A model generated the notes under the pieces. That model was given only the letters and a program-made list of their open reading frames with translations, had not been told where the DNA came from and searched no databases. A program made the position numbers and the translations under genes. Source: an uncultured Bacteroidales bacterium (GTDB lineage Bacteria > Bacteroidota > Bacteroidia > Bacteroidales > UBA932). Taken from it: 64,000 bases of DNA. Where the stretch lies: assembly GCA_934725575.1 (NCBI GenBank), contig CAKVCK010000004.1, positions 62,001 through 126,000 of the forward strand, read 5' to 3'. Shown here piece by piece: positions 24,158 through 32,463 of the stretch. The number at the start of each line of letters is the position of its first letter. The first letter of the stretch is position 1.

Positions 24158-25399
24158 CTAATCGAGAGTGTGGATGGCGAGGCCGGAACGGAGCTTCGGT
24201 TCGAACCACGTGGTCTTCGGTGGCATTATGTTTCCGGTGTCGGCGATGTCGATGAGCTGCTGCATCGAGACAGGGTAGAGGGCGAAGGCAACCTTCATCT
24301 CACCGCTGTCAACCCTGCGCTTGAGTTCGCCGAGGCCTCTGATTCCACCAACGAAATCGATTCTCTTGTCCGTACGCAGATCCTTGATGCCGAGCACTTT
24401 GTCGAGCACGAGATTCGAGAGGATGGTAACGTCCAGGACCCCTATCGGATCCTTGTCGTCATATCTGCCAGGTAGAGCCTCCATAGAGTACCACTTGCCG
24501 TCAAGGTACATCGAGAAGTTGTGCAAATGGTCAGGAGTGTAGATCTCCCCGCCCATTTCACGAACCGTGAAGTTCTCCTCAAGGGCAGCGATGAACTGAT
24601 CCTTTGAAAGACCATTGAGATCCTTCACGACACGGTTGTAGTCCAGAATCTTGAGCTGGCTCTCCGGGAAGCACACGGCCATAAAGAAGTTGTACTCCTC
24701 GTCGCCTGTGTGGTTTGGATTCTGCGCTCTCTTCTCGGCCCCGACACGAGCGGCGGCTGCCGTACGATGGTGGCCGTCAGCTACATAGAAAGCATCCACA
24801 TCATTGTTGAACAGCCTTGTGATCTGGTCGATGGTCTTGCCATCGTCGATTACCCAGAACTTGTGGCCGAACTTGTTCTCGTCGATGAAATCGTACTCCG
24901 GAGCCTTCTTGACGGTCTGTGCCACGATCTCGTTCAGGATGTGGTTGTCCTTGTAGGCGAAGAACACCGGCTCGATGTTGGCGTTCTGGATGCGGACGTG
25001 AACCATTCTGTCATCCTCCTTGTCCTTGCGTGTGAGTTCGTGCTTCTTGATCTTGCCGGAAGCGTAGTCATCCGTGTGGGCGCAGAGAACGAGTCCGTAC
25101 TGGGTACGGCCTTCCATCGTCTGGGCATAGACGTAGTAGCACTCCTTAGGGTCGCGCCTGAGCCAGCCCTTGGCTTGCCACTCCTTGAAATTCTTCACGG
25201 CCTCGTCATAGACCTTCGGATCGTGGTCTTCAAGGATCGGGTTGAAGTCAATCTCCGGCTTGGTGATGTGGAGGAGGGATTTCTCTCCGGCCATCTCCTT
25301 GGCCTCTTCGGAGTTCAGCACGTCGTAAGGCGGCGCAGCCACCTCTGTCACAATATCTTTTGGCGGCCTGATCGCCGCGAACGGTTTTACTCTTACCAT
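24158..25399 (-). CDS. DUF1015 family protein
   Basis: 413 residues from MVRVKPFAAIRPP (ATG at 25399, preceded by AATATT). The start VKPFAAIRP, the early PPYDV and the central DGHHRTAAA motif are the hallmarks of DUF1015, a widespread family of unknown activity. A longer frame to 25453 is rejected: the family begins at this Met. It follows serC and serA on the same strand, a recurrent order in Bacteroidales that suggests a link to serine metabolism. The 183-base gap after serA contains a terminator-like hairpin, so it may be transcribed separately. Confidence 0.9.
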   Translation of the reverse strand: MVRVKPFAAIRPPKDIVTEVAAPPYDVLNSEEAKEMAGEKSLLHITKPEIDFNPILEDHDPKVYDEAVKNFKEWQAKGWLRRDPKECYYVYAQTMEGRTQYGLVLCAHTDDYASGKIKKHELTRKDKEDDRMVHVRIQNANIEPVFFAYKDNHILNEIVAQTVKKAPEYDFIDENKFGHKFWVIDDGKTIDQITRLFNNDVDAFYVADGHHRTAAAARVGAEKRAQNPNHTGDEEYNFFMAVCFPESQLKILDYNRVVKDLNGLSKDQFIAALEENFTVREMGGEIYTPDHLHNFSMYLDGKWYSMEALPGRYDDKDPIGVLDVTILSNLVLDKVLGIKDLRTDKRIDFVGGIRGLGELKRRVDSGEMKVAFALYPVSMQQLIDIADTGNIMPPKTTWFEPKLRSGLAIHTLD

Positions 25400-25529
25400 A
25401 ATATTCTTGGAAAAATTGTTGAATGAATATGCCAACATCCCTTGGTGCCCCACCTCCTGACCGTCTAAACATCAAGGTTTGACTGTATGATTCTTGGGGC
25501 TCACCTTCAGGTGGCGTAAAATGGCGTTG

Positions 25530-25567
25530 AAAAAGGCGGCACCGGTGCGAAAGACAGGGGCACCGCC
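25530..25567 (-). terminator. Terminator-like hairpin after serA
   Basis: On the minus strand GGCGG (25567-25563) pairs with CCGCC (25539-25535) around a partly paired interior, followed by TTTTT (25534-25530). Confidence 0.5.
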
Positions 25568-25582
25568 TGTATATTCATAAAA

Positions 25583-26503
25583 TTACTTGTTGACCTGGAA
25601 ACGTGTGTTGCCCGTGGCGAAGAAGTCCACGATCTGGCGGGCGGCGGCGAGACCGGCGTTCATATTCGCCTCGGCGGTCTGGGCACCCATCTTCTTAGGG
25701 GTGGCGAAGACGCGCACGCCGAACTTCTCCTTCAGCGCGGCGTAGTTGTCCGGAGCCACATCGGTAATATACTTCAGATCGGTTCTTTCCTCAAGGGCTT
25801 TCTCCAGTCCGGCCTCGTCGATGACCTCCTTGCGGGCGGTGTTCACCAGGCAGGCACCCTTAGGCATCTTGGTGATCAGGTCGTAGCCTATCGAACCGAT
25901 GGTCTGAGGAGTGGCTGGAATATGCACGGAAATGAAGTCGCAGGATGCGTACATATGCTCAAGCGAATCGGCTGGCTCAGCTCCGGCCTCGCGGATCTTC
26001 TCCGCAGGGATGAACGGGTCGATGGCCATGACGCTCATTCCCAGAGCCTCGGCCTTCTTGCCGACCAGACGGCCCACGTTGCCGAAGGCCTGGATTCCGA
26101 CCTTCTTGCCCTGGATCTCGGATCCGGTGGCAGGGGTGAACTGGTTGCGGCACATGTAGATCATCATGGCGATGGCAAGCTCTGCGACAGCGTTGGAGTT
26201 CTGTCCCGGAGTGTTCATCACGACCACGTTGTGCGCGGTCGCGGCGGCAAGGTCAACATTGTCGTAACCGGCACCGGCGCGGACAACGATCTTCAGCTGT
26301 TTCGCGGCGTCAAGCACCTCGGCGGTCACTTTGTCAGAGCGGATGATGAGAGCGTCCACATCAGCGACGGCGGCTATGAGTTCCGAAGCGTCAGCATATT
26401 TCTCAAGTGCTGCGAATTCGTGTCCGGCGGCGGTGACAATCTCCTTGATCCCGGCGACAGCGGCCGCTGAGAAAGGCTTCTGTGTTGCGACTAATATCTT
26501 CAT
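25583..26503 (-). CDS. serA: D-3-phosphoglycerate dehydrogenase, short form
   Basis: First step of serine synthesis (3-phosphoglycerate to 3-phosphohydroxypyruvate). 306 residues, without the C-terminal ACT domain. The substrate/NAD region VRAGAGYDNVDLAAA, the nucleotide-binding stretch KVGIQAFGNVGRLVG and the catalytic Arg in NTARKEV are present. At the usual TPHxGxxT position the sequence is TPKKMGAQT, so the canonical catalytic His is replaced by Lys; from memory this is typical of the Bacteroidales SerA group. It lies six bases after serC. Confidence 0.9.
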   Translation of the reverse strand: MKILVATQKPFSAAAVAGIKEIVTAAGHEFAALEKYADASELIAAVADVDALIIRSDKVTAEVLDAAKQLKIVVRAGAGYDNVDLAAATAHNVVVMNTPGQNSNAVAELAIAMMIYMCRNQFTPATGSEIQGKKVGIQAFGNVGRLVGKKAEALGMSVMAIDPFIPAEKIREAGAEPADSLEHMYASCDFISVHIPATPQTIGSIGYDLITKMPKGACLVNTARKEVIDEAGLEKALEERTDLKYITDVAPDNYAALKEKFGVRVFATPKKMGAQTAEANMNAGLAAARQIVDFFATGNTRFQVNK

Positions 26504-26509
26504 AATGAG

Positions 26510-27583
26510 CTATTTCTTAAGATCTTCGAATTCCTTCATACAATCAACAAGAGCCTGAACGTCCTCGACGGTGCAGGCGTTGTAGAGGGAAGCTCTGAAG
26601 CCTCCGACGGAGCGGTGACCCTTGATGCCGATCATTCCGCGCTCCTTGGCGAACGCAAGGAACTCGTCCTGAAGAGCCTCGTGGCCCGGAGCCATCACGA
26701 AGCAGACGTTCATCAGCGAGCGGTCCTCCTTCGCGGCGGTGCCGACAAACAGAGGGTTGCGGTCAATCTCTGAATATAGCAGCTCAGCCTTCCGCTGGTT
26801 GATCTTTTGGATGGCTGGGACTCCACCGATGCTCTTGAGCCACTTCAGAGTCTCGTTCATCATAAAGATCGAGAATACAGGAGGGGTGTTGTACATAGAC
26901 AACTTCTCGATGTGGTTGCGGTAGTCAAGCATCGCAGGGAGGTACCTTGAAACCCTTCCGAGGGAGTCCTTCCTGATGATGGCGAAGATCACGCCGGCAG
27001 GACCTACGTTCTTCTGCGCGCCACCGTAGATGAGATCGTACTTGCTCACGTCAACAGGACGGCTCATAATGTCGGATGACATGTCGGCGATCAGAGGAAC
27101 AGGGCAGTCGATGTCCTCCTTGATCTCGGTGCCGTAGATGGTGTTGTTCGTGGTGATGTGGAAATAGTCGATGTCCGTAGGAATCTCGTATCCCTTAGGA
27201 ATGTAAGAGTAGTTCTTGTCAGCCGAGCTTGCGAGAGCGTAAGCCTCGCCGATTCCCTTGGCCTCCTTGAGGGCTTTCTTCGCCCAGACACCTGTCTCAA
27301 GATAGGCGGCCTTCTTCTCAAGGTAGTTCATAGCCACATAGAGGAACTGCAAAGACGCACCGCCTCCGAGGAACACGATCTCGTGTGTCTCGGGAATATT
27401 CAGAAGCTCTCTCCAGAGTGCGCGGCACTCGTCCATAGTCGCGTCCCACTCCTTTGTGCGGTGGGAGATGCTGAGAACAGAGACACCTGTGCCTTTGAAA
27501 TCCTTGAGGGCCTCAATGGCATTGTCGATGGCCACCTGCGGAAGCAGGCAAGGGCCGGCGTTGAATACGTGTACTTTCTTCAT
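26510..27583 (-). CDS. serC: Phosphoserine aminotransferase
   Basis: The PLP-dependent second step of serine synthesis (phosphohydroxypyruvate plus glutamate to phosphoserine), also used in pyridoxine synthesis. 357 residues starting MKKVHVFNAGPCLLPQVA. GGGASLQFLYVAMN binds the cofactor phosphate; the PLP Lys is in YGGAQKNVGPAG; C-terminal GHRSVGGFRASLYN is typical. First gene of serC-serA, with a nested palindrome (27638-27690) upstream. Confidence 0.95.
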   Translation of the reverse strand: MKKVHVFNAGPCLLPQVAIDNAIEALKDFKGTGVSVLSISHRTKEWDATMDECRALWRELLNIPETHEIVFLGGGASLQFLYVAMNYLEKKAAYLETGVWAKKALKEAKGIGEAYALASSADKNYSYIPKGYEIPTDIDYFHITTNNTIYGTEIKEDIDCPVPLIADMSSDIMSRPVDVSKYDLIYGGAQKNVGPAGVIFAIIRKDSLGRVSRYLPAMLDYRNHIEKLSMYNTPPVFSIFMMNETLKWLKSIGGVPAIQKINQRKAELLYSEIDRNPLFVGTAAKEDRSLMNVCFVMAPGHEALQDEFLAFAKERGMIGIKGHRSVGGFRASLYNACTVEDVQALVDCMKEFEDLKK

Positions 27584-27637
27584 TTCTATTTTAGTTTCAA
27601 AGTATTATTAAAATATACGGTTTAAAATCAAAACTGA

Positions 27638-27690
27638 TTTCGCGGTAAAGATAGGCAATTAAAAGGATTTGCCCAACATTTACCGCGAAA
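27638..27690. promoter_or_regulatory. Nested perfect palindrome between pyrB and serC
   Basis: TTTCGCGGTAAA (27638-27649) and TTTACCGCGAAA (27679-27690) are perfect 12-base inverted arms. Inside them GGCAA (27654-27658) and TTGCC (27669-27673) form a second stem. It lies 55 bases upstream of serC and 8 bases past the pyrB stop. It lacks a T-tract, so an operator or leader structure for serC is as likely as a terminator for pyrB. Confidence 0.55.
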
Positions 27691-27697
27691 TTATAAA

Positions 27698-28603
27698 TTA
27701 TCTGTAGCCGAGGAGGTACGAGATGATGGCCATCCTGACGTACATTCCGCCGCCGGCCTGCTGGAAGTAATAGGCGTATGGGGTGTCGTCGATGTCCGTG
27801 GCGATTTCGTTGACCCTTGGGAGCGGGTGCATTATCTTCATATTCGGCTTGACGGAGCCAAGCATAGAGGCGGAGAGTCGATATACATCCTTTACCTTAT
27901 TATATTCATCCATGTCAGGGAACCTTTCCTGCTGGACTCTTGTCATGTAGAGCACGTCGCAGATGTTGAGACCATCCTCTATCCTGTCGGTCTGCCGGTA
28001 GTCAACTCCCTCACGGTCAAGGAGCTCAAGATATTTCTTTGGCATATTCAATTCTTCAGGAGAGGTGAATATGAAGTGTGGGTCGAACCAGCGCAGGGCC
28101 TCCACGAGGGAGTGGACGGCGCGGCCGTACTTGAGGTCTCCGACCATATTCACTGTCAATCCATTGAGTCTGCCTTGGGTCTTCTGGATGGCGTAGAGGT
28201 CGAGCAGGGTCTGTGTCGGGTGCTGGTTGGCTCCGTCACCGGCGTTGATGACAGGCACCGAAGCCACTGAAGCCGCGATGTCCGCCGCCCCCGCCTGAGG
28301 GTGTCTCATCACGATCATATCCACATAGTTGGACACGATCTTTATGGTGTCCTCCAGGGTCTCGCCCTTGGTCTGGCTGGTGTTGCGGTTGTCAGGGAAG
28401 CCGATGACTCTGGCACCGAGTCTGTTGACAGCGGCCTCGAACGAAAGCCTCGTTCTGGTCGAAGGTTCGAAGAACAGGCAGGCCACCACCTTTCCGGCGA
28501 GAAAGCTCTGTTCACGGTTCGCTTCGAATTCCTTTGCTACCTCAAGGATGTGAAGGACTTCGTCCTTTGAAAAATCCTGGATTGAAATTAGACTTTTAGG
28601 CAT
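27698..28603 (-). CDS. pyrB: Aspartate carbamoyltransferase catalytic subunit
   Basis: Joins carbamoyl phosphate and aspartate in pyrimidine synthesis. 301 residues with the carbamoyl-phosphate motif FEPSTRTRLSFE, RHPQAGAADIA, HPTQTLLDLY and HPLPRVNEI. The regulatory subunit gene pyrI, which often follows pyrB in Bacteroidales, is not next to it: the next gene is serC. The gene upstream is the YigZ-type protein, 12 bases away. Confidence 0.96.
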   Translation of the reverse strand: MPKSLISIQDFSKDEVLHILEVAKEFEANREQSFLAGKVVACLFFEPSTRTRLSFEAAVNRLGARVIGFPDNRNTSQTKGETLEDTIKIVSNYVDMIVMRHPQAGAADIAASVASVPVINAGDGANQHPTQTLLDLYAIQKTQGRLNGLTVNMVGDLKYGRAVHSLVEALRWFDPHFIFTSPEELNMPKKYLELLDREGVDYRQTDRIEDGLNICDVLYMTRVQQERFPDMDEYNKVKDVYRLSASMLGSVKPNMKIMHPLPRVNEIATDIDDTPYAYYFQQAGGGMYVRMAIISYLLGYR

Positions 28604-28615
28604 AATGTTTAAGAT

Positions 28616-29236
28616 TTAAAGTTCGTTTATAGTACAGTTCTCGATTTTCCCGATTCTGGTCCGGAAATCCTCCTCGGAGGAAAGCCTGACCCAGGTCTGG
28701 AGCGTGCACTCCGCCCCGAAAGCCTGCCCTTTCTGCTTGAGGTCCATATCCTTGAGGATTTTCATCACACTGTTCATAGCCTCGTAGCCGAAACGGACGC
28801 TGAACCATTTCCCGGCGATCTTCTCAACGCTGCCGGCCTTGTCGAGGGCTTCGGCCGTGGATGTCTTGTAGGCCCGGATGAGTCCCGGAATCCCAAGCTT
28901 GATCCCGCCGAAATAGCGCACGACCACCACGAGCACATCGCTGAGCCCTCTGGAGTCGATCTGCCCCAAAATCGGTCTGCCGGCCGAGGATGAAGGCTCT
29001 CCGTCATCGTTGGCCCTGAACTTGTCCCCGAGATAGCCCAACCGGTAGGCATAGCAATGATGACGGGCATCGTGGTACTTCTTTTTCAAGTCACCGACAA
29101 TGCTCTTGACCTCTTCTTCTGTCTCGACGGGGAAAACGAATGAGATGAAGCGGCTGCCATTGTCTTTGAACAGCCCTTCAGCCGGTCCGGGAATGCTCTT
29201 GTAGGAGTCTCGGATGATGTTTTCTGGTGTCTCCAT
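28616..29236 (-). CDS. YigZ/IMPACT family protein
   Basis: A 206-residue protein of the UPF0029/IMPACT family. The N-terminal domain carries RFISFVFPVETEEEV and the conserved GEPSSSAGRPIL with VVRYFGGIKLGIPGLIRAY; a smaller C-terminal domain follows. The molecular role of bacterial members is unsettled, with translation or ribosome-related activity proposed. It lies 12 bases upstream of pyrB and is probably in the same transcript. Confidence 0.88.
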   Translation of the reverse strand: METPENIIRDSYKSIPGPAEGLFKDNGSRFISFVFPVETEEEVKSIVGDLKKKYHDARHHCYAYRLGYLGDKFRANDDGEPSSSAGRPILGQIDSRGLSDVLVVVVRYFGGIKLGIPGLIRAYKTSTAEALDKAGSVEKIAGKWFSVRFGYEAMNSVMKILKDMDLKQKGQAFGAECTLQTWVRLSSEEDFRTRIGKIENCTINEL

Positions 29237-29270
29237 TCCTAAGACACGAAATTAGCGTTTTTCACATAAT

Positions 29271-29302
29271 TTTGCAACGGAACGGGAAATTTTGTAATTT
29301 TG
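29271..29302 (+). promoter_or_regulatory. Promoter of the pRiA4b-type gene
   Basis: TTTG (29271-29274), 20 bases, TAATTTTG (29295-29302), 25 bases before the ATG. A textbook Bacteroidota match. Confidence 0.7.
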
Positions 29303-29327
29303 AAATGGTTTTGAATCAAAAATATTT

Positions 29328-29921
29328 ATGGTCTATAAATTCAGGGTTACACTCGCCGGAATCAAAGGATTCTACCGGGTTTACGAGATGAGGGGCGAAA
29401 CGACCCTTTACGAATTCCACAAACAGATGCGTGCGGATATGGAATTTCCGCAGGATCAGTTGATTATGTTCAAGGCTATGGATGCCGGCGGCGGAGTTCT
29501 CGCACGCTATGGCTTGTTTGACCTTGGAAGCGGCACCGTGGACAATGTAACCGTGGCGCAGACTGTCAAGAACGGGGTCTCCTCGTTCCTGTACTTCTAC
29601 GATGTGCCTAACCGCAAGAGCGTGATCGTCACGTTCGAGGGTGTGGAGGAGAAGCCGGAATGCTCTCCTACGATCGTCGAGGTGAAGGGACCTAATCCGA
29701 TTGAATTCGAGAATGGTTATGTCGCCTTTGAGGATCTTCCTGATTCACAGCGGCATCTGCCTGGTCAGAAGCCTGACTGGGGCTCTGATGACGATGATGA
29801 CGAAGGCGGCTCATCCCTTTCTCTTGACGATGACAAGGACGATGATGACGACGATGAGGAGGACGATGACGACGAGGATGGAAAGGTTGTCTTCGATGGG
29901 ACAGAGGATCTGGACATCTAG
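29328..29921 (+). CDS. Plasmid pRiA4b ORF-3-like protein with acidic tail
   Basis: 197 residues. The N-terminal half (VYKFRVTLAGIKGFYRVYEM, TLYEFHKQM) matches the pRiA4b ORF-3 fold (PF07929), named from a plasmid gene and found in chromosomal copies of unknown role. From about residue 150 the protein becomes a run of Asp/Glu (DDDKDDDDDDEEDDDDE), a very acidic disordered tail that could mimic nucleic acid or bind basic partners. It is followed 47 bases later by miaA and probably shares its transcript. Confidence 0.75.
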   Translation: MVYKFRVTLAGIKGFYRVYEMRGETTLYEFHKQMRADMEFPQDQLIMFKAMDAGGGVLARYGLFDLGSGTVDNVTVAQTVKNGVSSFLYFYDVPNRKSVIVTFEGVEEKPECSPTIVEVKGPNPIEFENGYVAFEDLPDSQRHLPGQKPDWGSDDDDDEGGSSLSLDDDKDDDDDDEEDDDDEDGKVVFDGTEDLDI

Positions 29922-29968
29922 CGATAGGATGCCTCAAGCGAATAAAAATCAGTTCCTTGGCTCTGAAT

Positions 29969-30838
29969 ATGTCCCAGCGGCTTCTCATAATCCTTGGACC
30001 TACCGCTGTCGGCAAGACTGACTTCAGCGTCTCGAAGGCTTTGGAATATGGTTCGCCGGTGATTTCCTGCGACTCCCGCCAAATCTTCAGGAATATGTCG
30101 ATCGGGACCGCTGTCCCGAGTGCTTCGCAGCTTGCCGCAGTGAAGCATTATTTCATTCAGTCCGTTCCGGTCACGCAGGCCTACACGGCGGGGGATTACG
30201 AGTTGGAGGCTGTGGCGTTGGTCGAAAGACTTTTCGATGAGGGACACGAGACATTGGTGATGACCGGTGGCTCGATGTTTTACATAGACGCTGTCTGCAA
30301 CGGGCTTGACAATCTTCCGGACGGGGATCCGGCCTTGCGGGCCGAGTTGTGGGAAAGGCTTGACAAAGAAGGCGTTGAGACTCTTGCCGAAGAGCTTCGG
30401 CTGAAGGATCCGTTGACATATTCACAGATTGACACCCGCAATAGCCAGAGGGTAATCCGGGCTTTGGAGGTCTGCCTGGTCTCTGGGAAGCCGTTCTCGT
30501 CGTTCAAGACGGGGGAAAGGCGCAAGCGTTCCTTCGAGATAGAAAAAATAGGACTGACCCGGCCGCGTGAGGAATTATATTCACGGATAAATCAGAGGGT
30601 TCTGAATATGATTGACGAGGGGCTTGTGGAGGAGGTCCGCTCTTTGCTGCCGTACAGGGATTGTCAGGCGCTTCAGACCGTCGGCTACAAGGAAATCTTT
30701 GAATATCTTGATAAAAAGATTCCTCTGGAGGAAGCTGTCCGCCTCATCCAGAGGAACACTCGTCATTACGCCAAGAAGCAGCTCACCTGGTGGCGTCGTG
30801 ACCCCGACATCCGTTGGATTGACGCTTCACATCGCTGA
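29969..30838 (+). CDS. miaA: tRNA dimethylallyltransferase
   Basis: Adds the isopentenyl group to A37 of tRNAs reading UNN codons. 289 residues from ATG 29969 (MSQRLLIILGPTAVGKTDFS); an upstream TTG is rejected because the P-loop region begins here as in the family. ISCDSRQIFRNMSIGTA is the conserved Asp/DMAPP-binding stretch, TGGSMFYIDAV and LQTVGYKEIFEY are further signatures. Three consecutive hairpins follow the stop. Confidence 0.95.
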   Translation: MSQRLLIILGPTAVGKTDFSVSKALEYGSPVISCDSRQIFRNMSIGTAVPSASQLAAVKHYFIQSVPVTQAYTAGDYELEAVALVERLFDEGHETLVMTGGSMFYIDAVCNGLDNLPDGDPALRAELWERLDKEGVETLAEELRLKDPLTYSQIDTRNSQRVIRALEVCLVSGKPFSSFKTGERRKRSFEIEKIGLTRPREELYSRINQRVLNMIDEGLVEEVRSLLPYRDCQALQTVGYKEIFEYLDKKIPLEEAVRLIQRNTRHYAKKQLTWWRRDPDIRWIDASHR

Positions 30839-30889
30839 CATCGAAAACTGGTATCGAAAGCTGGTTCGGAGCGTAGCGACGCAAGGGGT

Positions 30890-30937
30890 TTGGGGAGAAC
30901 GCTCCCCAATGCCCCACCGGGGCTGTCCCGTAGGGAC
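30890..30937 (+). terminator. Three consecutive hairpins after miaA
   Basis: TTGGGGAG-AACG-CTCCCCAA (30890-30909), GCCCC-ACC-GGGGC (30911-30923) and GTCCC-GTA-GGGAC (30925-30937) follow each other with one-base gaps; GGGGGTAAAAAG follows. They could form a compound terminator or a structured RNA tail. Confidence 0.55.
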
Positions 30938-30943
30938 TGGGGG

Positions 30944-30978
30944 TAAAAAGTAAGGAATCTTCCGTTCTAGAACGGAAG
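30944..30978 (-). terminator. Terminator overlapping the last codons of the DUF3127 gene
   Basis: CTTCCGTTCTAGAACGGAAG (30959-30978) is a perfect palindrome containing the codons Leu-Pro-Phe-stop; a minus-strand TTTTT (30949-30945) follows. Confidence 0.65.
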
Positions 30979-31407
30979 GTCATTGCTTGGGTCGTCGGCA
31001 GGTAGATCGTCGATGGTCGGGGCTGGAGCCGCTTGTGGCTGCGCTCCGTAATTCGGCTGAGGAGCCGGAGAATAATTCTGCGGAGCCTGATATGTCGGCT
31101 GCTGTGCCGGAGCTGCTGACGCAGCCTGCCCCGCCGGAGTGATTCTCCAGACGCGCACATCGTTGTACCAACGTCCGTTATATTCCCTTGCCCTTAGATT
31201 GAACGCGACCTTGACCGTGTCGTTTATCTGGTACTTGTCCAGATCCGCCACCTTATCGTTTCCGAACGCCGTGAGGCACACATCCGCCGGATAGTTGCCG
31301 TCCTGATATTCAAGAACGAAATCCTGCTTTGTCCAGGATCCTTTCGCCCCCTGTCCGCTCTGCTTGGCAAGCTTCTGCTTGATTCTGCCTTCTATTTCCA
31401 ATGCCAT
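30967..31407 (-). CDS. DUF3127 OB-fold protein with SSB-like acidic tip
   Basis: 146 residues from MALEIEGRIKQKLAKQSGQG (ATG 31407, preceded by GAATATT). The core (SWTKQDFVLEY, CLTAFGNDKVADL, FNLRAREYNGRWYNDVRVWR) is the DUF3127 domain, an OB-fold found in Bacteroidota. A Pro/Gln/Ala-rich linker leads to the terminus DDLPADDPSNDLPF, which closely mimics the protein-binding tip of single-stranded DNA binding proteins (DDIPF). A single-strand DNA-binding role is plausible but inferred; it should not be equated with the housekeeping ssb. Confidence 0.82.
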   Translation of the reverse strand: MALEIEGRIKQKLAKQSGQGAKGSWTKQDFVLEYQDGNYPADVCLTAFGNDKVADLDKYQINDTVKVAFNLRAREYNGRWYNDVRVWRITPAGQAASAAPAQQPTYQAPQNYSPAPQPNYGAQPQAAPAPTIDDLPADDPSNDLPF

Positions 31408-31428
31408 AATATTCAGATCTTTGATTTT

Positions 31429-31467
31429 GTAAAAATTAAACCTGCTCGGCGCCGGGCGCAAAGCAGG
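31429..31467 (-). terminator. Terminator after the FKBP gene
   Basis: On the minus strand CCTGCT (31467-31462) pairs with AGCAGG (31446-31441) around an inner GCGCC/GGCGC stem, followed by TTTAATTTTT (31440-31431). Confidence 0.7.
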
Positions 31468-31493
31468 CTTGTATATGCTGCCTGAGGCAGTGA

Positions 31494-32303
31494 TTATTTC
31501 TTGTCCTCTACGACAGGCTCAACGAAGTGCTTTACAGAGTCGAGCTGGATGTCGAACACGAGAGTTGAGTAAGGATCGATGCCGTTGGTTCCGCGCTCGC
31601 CGTAGCCAAGCTCTGAAGGAACATAGAGGGTGGCCTTTCCGCCCTCGCCGAGAAGCTGGAGACCCTCGGTCCATCCAGGGATCACCCTGTTGAGCATAAG
31701 CATAACAGAAGGCTGTGTCTCAGCGACTTCCTCGATTACGGTGCCGTCCTTGAGGGCGAGCTTGTAGTGCACATAGACAGTGTCCTTGGAGCTGTTAGGC
31801 TTAACCTCGCTGCCGGCTTCCTTGATGATGTACTGGAGACCGCTCTCGGTAACCTGCACGCCTTCCTTCTTCTTGTTGGCCTCAAGGAACTTGTTCTCCT
31901 CCGCCTTGTTGATGGCTCCTACATATTCAGACCTCTTCTCGATGAATTCGCTCATAATGCGGTTCATCTCCTCCGGGTTCACCTTGAACTGCTTTACGAA
32001 GTCAGTGTCGCGCGGGGTTCCCTTAGAAGCCACGAAGTCGGCGGCTCCCTTCTTGATCATATTGAAGTTGAGGTCACCCATATTGTAGTTCTTGATCATA
32101 GAACCGAGCTGGATTCCAAGAAGGTAGCTGACAGAGTCAACGCTGGCTTTTGAAGGAAGAAGCTCCTTAGGGTTCACTGGTTTTACAGGGTTGGCGACCG
32201 CGGTGCTGTCCGCTCCGCCGGCGTTTCCGTTGACATTGCCGGAATTGCAGGCTACGGCTGAAAGAAGCATCGCGGCTGCTGCAAACATTTTGATTGTCTT
32301 CAT
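31494..32303 (-). CDS. FKBP-type peptidyl-prolyl isomerase lipoprotein
   Basis: A 269-residue lipoprotein (signal MKTIKMFAAAAMLLSAVAC, lipobox Cys19) with an FkpA-type N-terminal dimerisation region (SYLLGIQLGSMI, about 60-165) and a C-terminal FKBP domain (VYVHYKLALKDGTVIEEVAE, VIPGWTEGLQLLGEGGKATL). It catalyses prolyl isomerisation on folding envelope proteins. It stands alone, divergent from recQ, with its own terminator. Confidence 0.92.
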   Translation of the reverse strand: MKTIKMFAAAAMLLSAVACNSGNVNGNAGGADSTAVANPVKPVNPKELLPSKASVDSVSYLLGIQLGSMIKNYNMGDLNFNMIKKGAADFVASKGTPRDTDFVKQFKVNPEEMNRIMSEFIEKRSEYVGAINKAEENKFLEANKKKEGVQVTESGLQYIIKEAGSEVKPNSSKDTVYVHYKLALKDGTVIEEVAETQPSVMLMLNRVIPGWTEGLQLLGEGGKATLYVPSELGYGERGTNGIDPYSTLVFDIQLDSVKHFVEPVVEDKK

Positions 32304-32463
32304 AATATTAATTATTTTATAAGTTGTCTATGTCCGTTTTGGAGCGTATTGCCCAAAAGTCTTGCAAATATCGCAAAAATTCTTGACTTTATTATTCATA
32401 AAGTTCCAAAATGCTTGTTTATCCCGAAAACAATCACTATTTTTAGAAATAATTAGGAACACT

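Noticed and set aside
23898..24209. 103-codon minus-strand frame as a gene
   Set aside because: Its peptide (TEPVEVTA-type repeats) is the translation of two palindromic repeats, and it overlaps the DUF1015 end.
30967..31407. Housekeeping single-stranded DNA-binding protein
   Set aside because: The acidic tip is SSB-like, but the domain is DUF3127; calling it ssb would overstate the evidence.
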